Assembly (NCBI GenBank): GCA_000434775.1
Contig: FR895493.1
Coordinates: forward strand, 80,263-106,472
Length of the DNA: 26,210 nt
Reading direction: 5' to 3'
Origin: Eggerthella sp. CAG:368
GTDB lineage: Bacteria > Actinomycetota > Coriobacteriia > Coriobacteriales > Eggerthellaceae
The notes under the pieces: model-generated
What the model was told of the DNA's origin: nothing
Database searches by the model: none
What the model saw: the letters and a program-made list of their open reading frames with translations, nothing else
Program-made: the position numbers and the translations under genes
In this document: piece after piece, positions 16,389 through 23,612 of the stretch
Layout: every line of letters starts with the position of its first letter
Position numbering within the stretch: the first letter of the stretch is position 1

Positions 16389-16685
16389 ATGAAAATTGGA
16401 CCATTAGGAATTACTGAGATTATTATCATTCTCGTTGTTGTTCTGATCATTTTTGGCCCCAAAAATCTTCCAAAGTTAGGTTCAGCAATTGGTAAAGCTG
16501 TCAAGAATTTGCGCGAAGGCTTAGGAAGTAAGAAGAAGATTAACGAAAAAGACGAAAACGGCAACAAGAAAGAAACAGCCGAAGCTGAGAAGGAAGAAAA
16601 AACCGAGGAAGCAGAAGTTGTTGAAGTTATAGATAAGCCTGAACCGGGTCGCAAGTCCAAGAGCGAAGGCTCGAAAGACGAATAA
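16389..16685 (+). CDS. tatA: TatA-like twin-arginine translocase subunit
   Basis: The 98-residue protein has the TatA/TatB layout: a short N-terminus with Glu10, one transmembrane helix (about 8-21), the hallmark Phe-Gly hinge (F22-G23) followed by Pro, an amphipathic helix (LPKLGSAIGKAVKNLREGL) and a highly charged acidic/lysine tail. TatA subunits assemble the pore that moves folded proteins with twin-arginine signals across the membrane. Glu rather than Gln in the helix is more TatB-like, so the exact subtype is open. GGAGGTG lies five bases before the ATG at 16389; the GTG further upstream has no comparable site. No tatC is in the window. Confidence 0.88.
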   Translation: MKIGPLGITEIIIILVVVLIIFGPKNLPKLGSAIGKAVKNLREGLGSKKKINEKDENGNKKETAEAEKEEKTEEAEVVEVIDKPEPGRKSKSEGSKDE

Positions 16686-16695
16686 AGATATCTCT

Positions 16696-16731
16696 TTACA
16701 AAGAAGCGAGCGATAAGCCGCTTCTTTGTAA
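16696..16731 (+). terminator. Hairpin after tatA, probable terminator
   Basis: TTACAAAGAAGCG (16696-16708) and CGCTTCTTTGTAA (16719-16731) form a perfect 13-bp stem with a ten-base loop. The T-run behind it is poor, so termination may be partial. Confidence 0.55.
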
Positions 16732-16836
16732 GTGGGTTGCGTTTTAGCTCAGAGGGTGCTTGAGTTTCTTTTGGCTACTACGTGATAGTAATGGCAAAAC
16801 GAAGAAGAAGTCCTATGGAAGGCTTCGGAGGGAACA

Positions 16837-17304
16837 ATGGATAAAGACTATATTCTTACTCAAGAAGGAAAAGAAAAGCTCGAAGAAGAGCTCCATTATC
16901 TTGAGACCGAAAAGCGTGCAGAAATTGGCGAGCGCATTCGTGTCGCGCGTGAATTTGGCGATATTTCTGAGAACTCAGAATACGACGACGCCAAAAATGA
17001 ACAGGGCATGATGGAGGCTCGTATTGCTGAAATTACGCGTATCCTTGGAGAAGCAACAGTTGTCACTGCTCCAACGAGGTCTTCCAAAGTAAATATTGGT
17101 AGCCGCGTAACGGTTGAGATGGGTGGTAAAGAGCGTATTTTTACTATCGTTGGCGCCGCCGAAAGTAATTCCGCTGAGGGTAAGATTTCAAACGAGTCTC
17201 CCGTTGGTGCTGCTCTTCTTGGTCACAAGAAGGATGACACCGTTGAAACCGAAGGACCAACTGGACGCGCTATTGTTATGAAGATTCTCAAGATTGAGCA
17301 TTAA
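16837..17304 (+). CDS. greA: Transcription elongation factor GreA
   Basis: The 155-residue length, the N-terminal coiled coil (MDKDYILTQEGKEKLEEELHYL, with ENSEYDDAKNEQ at the catalytic tip where the acidic residues lie) and the C-terminal FKBP-like domain (SRVTVEMGGKERIFTIVGAAES, then ISNESPVGAALLGHKKDDTV) match GreA throughout. It enters the RNA polymerase secondary channel and stimulates cleavage of backtracked RNA. The ATG at 16837 is preceded by GGAGGG. It lies between tatA and lysS; a greA-lysS order is seen in other bacteria. Confidence 0.96.
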   Translation: MDKDYILTQEGKEKLEEELHYLETEKRAEIGERIRVAREFGDISENSEYDDAKNEQGMMEARIAEITRILGEATVVTAPTRSSKVNIGSRVTVEMGGKERIFTIVGAAESNSAEGKISNESPVGAALLGHKKDDTVETEGPTGRAIVMKILKIEH

Positions 17305-17335
17305 ATAACGTGTAGCCACACAATGGTATTTTTGT

Positions 17336-17363
17336 GATAAGCCTGCCGTATAGCGGGCTTATC
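17336..17363 (+). terminator. Probable terminator of greA
   Basis: GATAAGCCTGC (17336-17346) pairs with GCGGGCTTATC (17353-17363), including one wobble, around a six-base loop. The following TTGT is short of a T-run, so readthrough into lysS is possible. Confidence 0.5.
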
Positions 17364-17451
17364 TTGTAATAAGGAACAGGCGCAATAACTACAATAAGTG
17401 CTGCAAAAACCTAACAGGTATTTGTCTTGATAAGGCGATGAAAGGGAAGCG

Positions 17452-19008
17452 ATGTCTGAAGACATTAAGAACAGTAACGAGGAACCAAAAGTTGGTGCGA
17501 TCGCAGAAATTGAAGACGATCCGGTAGAGGTTCGTCGTGCTAAACGTGAGGCACTCATTGCTGATGGCAAAAATCCCTATGGTCATGCTTTTGAGTATTC
17601 TCATCATGTAGCTGATCTTAATGAGAGGTATGCCAACCTAGGCGATGGAGAAAATACGGAAGATCGTGTGCAGATCGCGGGCCGCATTATGGCAAAGCGT
17701 GATCAGGGCAAAATCATCTTCATGGAGCTTAAGGACAGTACCGCTTCCCTTCAGCTTTTCTGTCGTATCAACGCATTGGGCGAAGAAGTGTTTGCCGAAA
17801 TGAAGGATCTTGATGTCGGCGACTGGATTGGTGTTTCTGGCTTGATGATGCGTACGCGTCGCGGTCAGCTTTCGGTTGCAGTTGATACGTTTGAGCTTCT
17901 TTCTAAATCCTTGCGACCTTTACCAGAGAAGTTTCATGGTTTAGCTGATAAGGAGACTCGCTATCGTCAGCGCTATGTTGACCTCGTAATGAACGAAGAT
18001 GTGCGCGATACCTTCGAAAAGCGTTTCAAGATTATCTCTGCTGTTCGTCGCTATATGGAAGACCAACAGTTCTACGAAGTTGAAACGCCTTTTTTGCATC
18101 CTATCCTTGGTGGCGCAAACGCGAAGCCCTTCGTAACGCACTTCAATGCGCTTGATCGCGACTACTTCTTACGCATTGCAACTGAGCTTCCTTTGAAGCG
18201 TTTGTTGGTTGGTGGCTTTGAGCGTGTGTTTGAAATAGGTCGTCAGTTCCGTAATGAAGGAATGGATCCTTACCATAATCCCGAATTCACCACTATGGAG
18301 GCGTATCAGGCATTCACTGATCTTCGCGGCATGATGAAGCTGACCCAAGGTTTTGTTCAAGCTGCGGCAATGGCTGCTTGCGGCACGCTCCAGATAGAGT
18401 ATCAGGGTAACCAGCTCGATCTGGGCGGAGAATGGCGCGTAGCTACCATGCTCGAATTAGCGAATGAATATGCAGGAGAAGAAGTAAGTTTCGACAGAAC
18501 GCGTGAAGAACTGGTCTCCATTCTTGAGAAGAACGGCGGTCATGCAGATAATGCTTGGGGTAAGGGCAAACTTATTGCTGAGATTTTTGAGGCAGTAGCG
18601 GAAGAGAAGCTCATTCAGCCAACGTTTGTAACTGATCATCCATTGGAAATTTCTCCTCTGGCAAAGAAGAAGCCAGAGAATCCGTTGCTTACTGATCGAT
18701 TTGAACTCTTTATTTGTGGACATGAATACGCCAACGCTTTTAGTGAGCTGAATGATCCTGTAGATCAGGCCGAACGATTCCGCGCTCAAGTTGAAGCTAA
18801 AGATATGGGTGATGATGAAGCGATGGGGTATGACGAAGACTATATTCGTGCCCTTGAATATGGTATGCCTCCCGCTGGTGGTGTAGGTATCGGCATCGAT
18901 CGCCTTGTTATGCTTCTGACGGATTCAGCGACTATTCGTGATGTGCTGCTTTTCCCACATATGCGTGATGAGCGGGGAAAAGCAGCACGCGGCCGCTCGG
19001 CCGCATAG
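17452..19008 (+). CDS. lysS: Lysyl-tRNA synthetase, class II
   Basis: The protein has 518 residues with an OB-fold anticodon-binding domain (about 65-170, including AGRIMAKRDQGKIIFMELKD) and a class II catalytic core. Motif 1 surrounds RYRQRYVDLVMN, motif 2 reads FRNEGMDPYHNPEFTTMEAY (about 265-285) and motif 3 reads GGVGIGIDRLVMLLTD (about 477-492). It charges tRNA-Lys with lysine in the cytoplasm. The ATG at 17452 is preceded by AAAGGGAAG. The C-terminus is odd: after PHMRDER it continues GKAARGRSAA before the stop, and the DNA for PHMRDER occurs again downstream in another frame, directly followed by a stop. The last ten residues may be a recent replacement of the original end. Confidence 0.97.
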   Translation: MSEDIKNSNEEPKVGAIAEIEDDPVEVRRAKREALIADGKNPYGHAFEYSHHVADLNERYANLGDGENTEDRVQIAGRIMAKRDQGKIIFMELKDSTASLQLFCRINALGEEVFAEMKDLDVGDWIGVSGLMMRTRRGQLSVAVDTFELLSKSLRPLPEKFHGLADKETRYRQRYVDLVMNEDVRDTFEKRFKIISAVRRYMEDQQFYEVETPFLHPILGGANAKPFVTHFNALDRDYFLRIATELPLKRLLVGGFERVFEIGRQFRNEGMDPYHNPEFTTMEAYQAFTDLRGMMKLTQGFVQAAAMAACGTLQIEYQGNQLDLGGEWRVATMLELANEYAGEEVSFDRTREELVSILEKNGGHADNAWGKGKLIAEIFEAVAEEKLIQPTFVTDHPLEISPLAKKKPENPLLTDRFELFICGHEYANAFSELNDPVDQAERFRAQVEAKDMGDDEAMGYDEDYIRALEYGMPPAGGVGIGIDRLVMLLTDSATIRDVLLFPHMRDERGKAARGRSAA

Positions 19009-19062
19009 TTGGACACTAAACGTGCCACTGGCACGTTTACTCCCACATATGCGTGATGAGCG
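18953..19062 (+). repeat. 22-bp direct repeat of the lysS 3' end with inverted repeats between
   Basis: Bases 18953-18974 (inside lysS) and 19041-19062 (after it) are identical over 22 bases, starting TCCCACATATGCG. The 66 bases between hold two perfect inverted repeats: GCGGCCG/CGGCCGC (18989-18995/18998-19004) and TAAACGTGCC/GGCACGTTTA (19017-19026/19030-19039). Confidence 0.85.
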
Positions 19063-19131
19063 TTAAGTCCATCTTGTAGCTGTTGTTTTTCATACGGTTT
19101 TTGCTGGGAAAAGCAATATCGATCTTTCTTG

Positions 19132-19165
19132 AACGCCTGTATTGTTGGCAATACAGGCGTTTTAT
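19132..19165 (+). terminator. Intrinsic terminator of lysS
   Basis: AACGCCTGTATT (19132-19143) and AATACAGGCGTT (19150-19161) form a perfect 12-bp stem with a six-base loop, and TTTTAT follows. It lies about 120 bases after the lysS stop, beyond the duplicated segment. Confidence 0.9.
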
Positions 19166-19184
19166 ATTACAGAACTATGTCAAA

Positions 19185-19211
19185 TTGGCACTCCATAAGT
19201 AGGAGTGCTAA
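19185..19211 (+). promoter_or_regulatory. CIRCE element (HrcA operator) on the clpC promoter
   Basis: TTGGCACTC (19185-19193), nine bases, GAGTGCTAA (19203-19211) matches the CIRCE consensus TTAGCACTC-N9-GAGTGCTAA with one difference. The promoter lies inside it: -35 TTGGCA (19185-19190), 18 bases, -10 TAATAT (19209-19214), with TGC making an extended -10. HrcA binding here should block RNA polymerase and be relieved on heat shock. Confidence 0.92.
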
Positions 19212-19230
19212 TATTACCCACAATAAACAC

Positions 19231-19345
19231 GGGCTGGTGATACGCAGCAATGCTGACAACCTCTGTCGCTGCGCTTTTCGCAAGCAAGCCCATTAATTCG
19301 CTAGGGATTATCTTGGCAAGATTTTGAAAGGGAACTTCCTTTCAA
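19231..19345 (+). other. Structured 5' leader of clpC
   Basis: The leader can form nested helices: GGGCT (19231-19235) with AGCCC (19287-19291), CGCAGC (19243-19248) with GCTGCG (19268-19273) and GACA with TGTC inside. A separate hairpin TTGAAAGG/CCTTTCAA (19324-19331/19338-19345) lies next to the GAGG ribosome-binding site. Confidence 0.45.
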
Positions 19346-19358
19346 GAAAAGAGGCACA

Positions 19359-21929
19359 ATGTCTTTTGATAAGTTTACGGATAAAGCGCGAAAGGTTTTG
19401 GTGTTGGCGCAAGAAGAAGCGCGCATGCTTCATCAGCCCTACGTTGGCACCGAACACGTACTTTTAGCGCTTCTCAAAGAAGCAGACGGATTAGCAGCAC
19501 AGGCGTTGGAGCGTTTAGGTGTTCATTATGAGGCGACGGTACAGGCAATTCGCCAAGTAGTTGCAATCGATGAAAGCGCGGATGTTTCAGGACATTTAAG
19601 CTTTACTCCTCGTGTTAAGCGCGTGTTGGAAAATTCGCTGCGTGAAGCTATGCAAATGGGGCAAAGCTACATTTCTACTGAGCATCTTTTGTTGGGTATC
19701 GTTCGTGAAAACGAGGGAACCGCTATTGAGGTGCTTGGTCGCTTAGGGGTAACAGGCGATAGTATTCGTGCTGCGCTTAATGATTTAGTGGGTCAGTCTG
19801 CTGTCTATGCGGGGCAAAATGGCTTCGATGCGGCACAAGGTTCATCCGATAGCATGCTCAAAGAGTTCGGTACCGATCTCACTAAAAAAGCAAGCGAGGG
19901 AAAGCTTGACCCAGTAATCGGGCGTGCAAGCGAAATTGAGCGCGTGATGCAAATCTTATCGCGTCGTCAAAAGAACAACCCGCTTCTTATTGGCGAACCT
20001 GGTGTTGGTAAAACGGCGGTTGTTGAAGGTTTGGCTCAGCTTATTGTGGCTGAACAAGTCCCTGATATTTTGCGCAATATTCGCTTGGTAACCTTAGACG
20101 TTTCTGCGCTGGTTGCAGGATCAAAGTATCGCGGTGAATTTGAAGAACGCTTAAAGAAATGCATTAAGGAAGTGGAGCAGGCAGGCAATATTATTCTGTT
20201 TGTTGATGAGCTCCATACTCTTATTGGCGCTGGTGCGGCCGAAGGCTCCATTGATGCAGCGGCTATTTTGAAACCACCTTTGTCTCGTGGTGAAATTCAG
20301 ATAATTGGTGCTACAACGCTCGATGAATATCGCAAGCATATCGAAAAAGATTCTGCATTCGATCGCAGATTTCAAACGGTTGTTGTGAAGGAGCCGAACG
20401 AAGAACAGGCTGTTCGTATCATGGAAGGTTTGCGTGATCGCTACGAGGCTCACCACAAGGTACACTTCACGGATGATGCGCTTCGTGCAGCGGTTACGCT
20501 TTCTGATCGTTATATTCAAGATCGTTTCTTGCCTGATAAAGCAATTGACGTCCTTGATGAAGCGGGCGCTCGTATGCGCATTCGCAATATGATTTTGCCA
20601 GAAGAAATTCAGAAGATCGATGACGAACTTCGTCAGTTGCGTGGGCAAAAAGATGAGGCCATTGCCGATCAGGATTTTGAGCGTGCGGCCTCGGTGCGCG
20701 ACAAGGAAACGCGCCTTCAAAACGAGCGTACCGACGCGCTCAAGGCTTGGGAAGAAAAAAACGACAAGAAAATCAACGAGGTTTCCGTTGAAGATATTGC
20801 CGATGTGGTTTCAATGTCTACGGGCGTGCCTGTTTCTAACCTTACGGAAGCTGAAACCGAAAAGCTTCTGCGCATGGAAGGCGTGTTGCACGAGCGCGTT
20901 ATTGGCCAAGATGAGGCCGTTACGGCGCTTTCGAAAGCAATCCGGCGTAGTCGTTCAGGTCTAAAAGACCCCAAACGCCCTGCTGGTTCGTTTATTTTCC
21001 TAGGCCCCTCTGGCGTAGGTAAAACGGAGCTTTCCAAGGCATTGGCGGAGTTCTTGTTTAATTCAGAAAGCGCCCTGCTTTCCTTTGATATGTCTGAATA
21101 CATGGAGAAGCATTCGGTTTCCCGTTTGGTTGGTTCGCCTCCAGGATATGTTGGTTACGACGAGGGCGGTCAGCTCACCACGGCAGTTCGTCAGCGTCCT
21201 TATTCTGTTGTGCTGTTTGATGAGATTGAAAAAGCGCACCCTGATGTGTTCAACATCTTGCTTCAAATTTTGGAGGAAGGTCGCTTGACTGACTCGCAGG
21301 GTCGTATGGTTGACTTCCGTAATACGGTTATTATCATGACGTCGAATGTTGGTGCTCGCGAAATTACCAAGAGCGCGCCTCTTGGGTTTACAGGTGGAGC
21401 TCACGGCGGTATGGATGATAAGGAAATCAAGACGCGTGTCATGAGCGAAGTTAAGAAGCTCTTCCGTCCTGAGTTCTTGAACCGTGTTGACGAGATTATC
21501 GTATTTAAGTCTCTCACTGAAGATGAAATCATCGAGATTGTTGACCTTATGGTTGCCGATTTGCGTGAACGTTTGATCGAACAGAATATGACCATCAACT
21601 TAACCGATGCGGCTAAGCGCTATATTGCCAAAGAAGGGACCGATCTCTCCTTCGGAGCCCGTCCGTTACGTCGAGCAATTCAGCGACTTTTGGAAGATCC
21701 AATTGCCGAACAAATGCTTGAAGGTAAATGGACGAGCGGTTCTGTTATTGACGTCGATCTTAAGGATGAGTCTCTTGCGTTTAAGCCAGGAACGGGTTCT
21801 ATCCCAGCACCGCGCAAGCGTGATACCATAGCTAAGGAAGCTGAACTGCTCCTGAGTGGATATGATCTTGGTCGGGCGGGGTTGTCACCTCGTTCGGGCG
21901 GAGCGTCCGGAGGGCAGGCTGCTGACTAA
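19359..21929 (+). CDS. clpC: ATP-dependent Clp protease ATP-binding subunit ClpC
   Basis: The 856-residue protein has all ClpC parts in order: a double Clp-N domain (FDKFTDKARKVLVLAQEEAR and HLSFTPRVKRVLENSLREA, residues 1-150), AAA module 1 with Walker A GEPGVGKT (about 211) and Walker B ILFVDELH, a UVR/middle domain (about 415-455, DEAIADQDFERAASVRDKE) and AAA module 2 with Walker A GPSGVGKT (about 549) and the Clp signature SEYMEKHSVSRLVGSPPGYV. It unfolds proteins and feeds them to ClpP. The tail is Gly/Ser-rich (SPRSGGASGGQAAD). The ATG at 19359 is preceded by GAGG. It is preceded by a CIRCE operator and followed 21 bases later by ispD, which may share its transcript. Confidence 0.97.
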   Translation: MSFDKFTDKARKVLVLAQEEARMLHQPYVGTEHVLLALLKEADGLAAQALERLGVHYEATVQAIRQVVAIDESADVSGHLSFTPRVKRVLENSLREAMQMGQSYISTEHLLLGIVRENEGTAIEVLGRLGVTGDSIRAALNDLVGQSAVYAGQNGFDAAQGSSDSMLKEFGTDLTKKASEGKLDPVIGRASEIERVMQILSRRQKNNPLLIGEPGVGKTAVVEGLAQLIVAEQVPDILRNIRLVTLDVSALVAGSKYRGEFEERLKKCIKEVEQAGNIILFVDELHTLIGAGAAEGSIDAAAILKPPLSRGEIQIIGATTLDEYRKHIEKDSAFDRRFQTVVVKEPNEEQAVRIMEGLRDRYEAHHKVHFTDDALRAAVTLSDRYIQDRFLPDKAIDVLDEAGARMRIRNMILPEEIQKIDDELRQLRGQKDEAIADQDFERAASVRDKETRLQNERTDALKAWEEKNDKKINEVSVEDIADVVSMSTGVPVSNLTEAETEKLLRMEGVLHERVIGQDEAVTALSKAIRRSRSGLKDPKRPAGSFIFLGPSGVGKTELSKALAEFLFNSESALLSFDMSEYMEKHSVSRLVGSPPGYVGYDEGGQLTTAVRQRPYSVVLFDEIEKAHPDVFNILLQILEEGRLTDSQGRMVDFRNTVIIMTSNVGAREITKSAPLGFTGGAHGGMDDKEIKTRVMSEVKKLFRPEFLNRVDEIIVFKSLTEDEIIEIVDLMVADLRERLIEQNMTINLTDAAKRYIAKEGTDLSFGARPLRRAIQRLLEDPIAEQMLEGKWTSGSVIDVDLKDESLAFKPGTGSIPAPRKRDTIAKEAELLLSGYDLGRAGLSPRSGGASGGQAAD

Positions 21930-21950
21930 CGCTCCAACCGAAAGGCTCTC

Positions 21951-22823
21951 ATGAAAGATCGCATGATTGATCCAATATATGCCCCTTCTGCTCTCAAAGA
22001 CGCAATTGAGGCACTGGGTGAAACTGAATTTGATGCCCTGCAGGTGGAAACTCCCCTGCAGGGTGTTGTTGATAAAAACCCTCAAACTGCCGTAATCATT
22101 TTGGCTGGCGGAAGCGGAGAGCGCTTTGGCCAAGAGGGTGGAAAGCAGCTTGTTGAAATTGAAGGTAAGCCTATTCTTACCCGCTCCATCGAGGCTTTCG
22201 ATGCAGCGGGTGATGTTGGTCTTATCGTTATTGTGTGCCCAGAAGAACGCATGGAGGAATATCAAAAGAGAGCTATTAAGCCGTATCCGTTTGTTACGCC
22301 TATCGTTATGGCGCCGTCGGGCTCTATTCGTCAGGAGTCTGCTTTTTCAGGTTTGGAACTGGTTCCCGATACGTTTGAGTATGTAATGCTTCATGATGGT
22401 GCTCGTCCCTTGGTTTCAAAGGAGCTGGTTGAGCACACCATTAATACGCTTAAAGGGAACATTGACTGCGATGGTGCAGTGGTTGGACATCCCTCTATCG
22501 ATACACTCAAAATTGTCGAAAACGGTGTAATCGTTGGAACACCTGATCGCTCGGTATTTTGGAACGCTCAAACGCCGCAGATTTTCCGTGCAGGAATATA
22601 TCGTCGTGCTCATGCATCAGCGTTATCGGATGGCTTTGTGGGCACCGATGATTCTTCGCTTATCGAACGTTTAGGTGGTCGTGTTTTGGTGGTTGAAGGG
22701 AAGCGTGACAACATCAAGCTTACCGTTCCTGAGGACTATCTGTTGGTTTCTGCTGCTGTTCGTTCGGTTCTTAAAAAGCGTGGCAACAACCAAAAAGACA
22801 AACAGCAAGAAATACAGCAGTAG
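21951..22823 (+). CDS. ispD: 2-C-methyl-D-erythritol 4-phosphate cytidylyltransferase IspD
   Basis: IspD joins CTP and methylerythritol 4-phosphate to make CDP-ME in the MEP isoprenoid pathway. Visible motifs are the nucleotide-binding loop LAGGSGERFG with GGKQL (residues 51-67), LHDGARPLVS, VFWNAQTPQIFR and the C-terminal VEGKRDNIKLTVPEDYLL. The start at 21951 has GAAAGG five bases upstream and gives 290 residues, about 45 more at the N-terminus than normal; that extension contains a 9-bp inverted repeat (CCCTGCAGG/CCTGCAGGG, 22036-22063). After the enzyme core the protein ends in a polar Gln/Lys tail (KDKQQEIQQ), and its TAG stop is in the same frame as the next gene. It follows clpC closely. 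Confidence 0.94.
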   Translation: MKDRMIDPIYAPSALKDAIEALGETEFDALQVETPLQGVVDKNPQTAVIILAGGSGERFGQEGGKQLVEIEGKPILTRSIEAFDAAGDVGLIVIVCPEERMEEYQKRAIKPYPFVTPIVMAPSGSIRQESAFSGLELVPDTFEYVMLHDGARPLVSKELVEHTINTLKGNIDCDGAVVGHPSIDTLKIVENGVIVGTPDRSVFWNAQTPQIFRAGIYRRAHASALSDGFVGTDDSSLIERLGGRVLVVEGKRDNIKLTVPEDYLLVSAAVRSVLKKRGNNQKDKQQEIQQ

Positions 22824-22832
22824 GAAATACTC

Positions 22833-23441
22833 ATGGAATTAGAAAATCCACAAGCAAATACACAAGAAGACGCACAAATAAACGAGCAAGAACAGGCGCA
22901 GCAAAACAAGCCAAACAGCCAAGTTCTTTCTCAGTCAGTTACGCGTACGCCAGCGTTTGCTATGCGTATTGGGCTAGGGTATGACGTGCATGCATTTGCG
23001 CCTTATCGAAAATTAATTTTGGGTGGTGTGGATATTCCGCATCACCACGGGCTTGATGGCCACTCCGATGCGGATGTTCTTGCGCATGCGGTAGCTGATG
23101 CACTCCTTGGTGCTATTCGCGGGGGTGATATTGGAAAACTTTTTCCCGACACCGACCCAGCCTATAAAGGTGCCGATTCTCTTAAGCTATTAGGAGCGGT
23201 GGCTAATCTTGTTCGCGAGCAGGGTTACGATATTGTTGATATTGATTGCGTCATTGCGGCGCAGGCTCCAAAGCTTTCACCTTACCGCGAAGGTATGCGT
23301 GAAAATCTGGCAAGGGCATGTGGCATCCCTGTTGATTCCATCGGAGTAAAAGCAACCACAACCGAACATCTTGGTTTCGAGGGCAGAGAAGAGGGTATTT
23401 CTGCTCAAGCGGTAGCTCTTGTTTGTCATCGTCCTGAATAA
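22833..23441 (+). CDS. ispF: 2-C-methyl-D-erythritol 2,4-cyclodiphosphate synthase IspF
   Basis: IspF converts CDP-ME 2-phosphate to the cyclodiphosphate and CMP, two steps after IspD. The core begins MRIGLGYDVHAF at residue 44 (metal ligands Asp51 and His53) and shows the other signatures: HSDADVLAHAVADALLGA, GDIGKLFPDTDPAYKGADS and VKATTTEHLGFEGREEGI. It is complete at about 159 core residues. The preceding 43 residues are a Gln/Asn/Glu-rich low-complexity segment not found in stand-alone IspF. The ATG at 22833 has AGGAAA just upstream, overlapping the ispD stop, whereas Met44 has no ribosome-binding site. The gene is in the same frame as ispD. Confidence 0.95.
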   Translation: MELENPQANTQEDAQINEQEQAQQNKPNSQVLSQSVTRTPAFAMRIGLGYDVHAFAPYRKLILGGVDIPHHHGLDGHSDADVLAHAVADALLGAIRGGDIGKLFPDTDPAYKGADSLKLLGAVANLVREQGYDIVDIDCVIAAQAPKLSPYREGMRENLARACGIPVDSIGVKATTTEHLGFEGREEGISAQAVALVCHRPE

Positions 23442-23529
23442 AACAGCAATAAAAATAGGGCATAATGATTAAATCTGGGGATTTCTATGCTGAAGGTTAC
23501 GCAGACAATTTGAAGACTTCCCGGGAGTA

Positions 23530-23558
23530 TTGAGAAACAATTTAGCTCGGAGAATAAT
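23530..23558 (+). promoter_or_regulatory. Candidate promoter of cysS
   Basis: TTGAGA (23530-23535) and AATAAT (23553-23558) are 17 bases apart, 54 bases before the cysS start. This is a fair match only; cysS could also be read from upstream. Confidence 0.35.
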
Positions 23559-23612
23559 TAAAGATTCTTACGGGTATGTGTTGAGTTCATTTAAGAGGTT
23601 AGTAGGGCATAC

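Larger units (their letters stand above)
19009..19358 (+). other. lysS-clpC intergenic region
   Basis: These 350 bases hold the second copy of the lysS end, the lysS terminator, the CIRCE-covered clpC promoter and the structured clpC leader. I see no further gene. Confidence 0.8.

Noticed and set aside
19178..19193. A CtsR-like heptad (GTCAAA) upstream of clpC
   Set aside because: CtsR needs two direct heptads three bases apart; only one is present, and the neighbouring bases form the left CIRCE arm instead.
23442..23612. A T-box riboswitch in front of cysS
   Set aside because: I found no T-box core motif, no specifier hairpin and no antiterminator/terminator pair in this 171-base leader.
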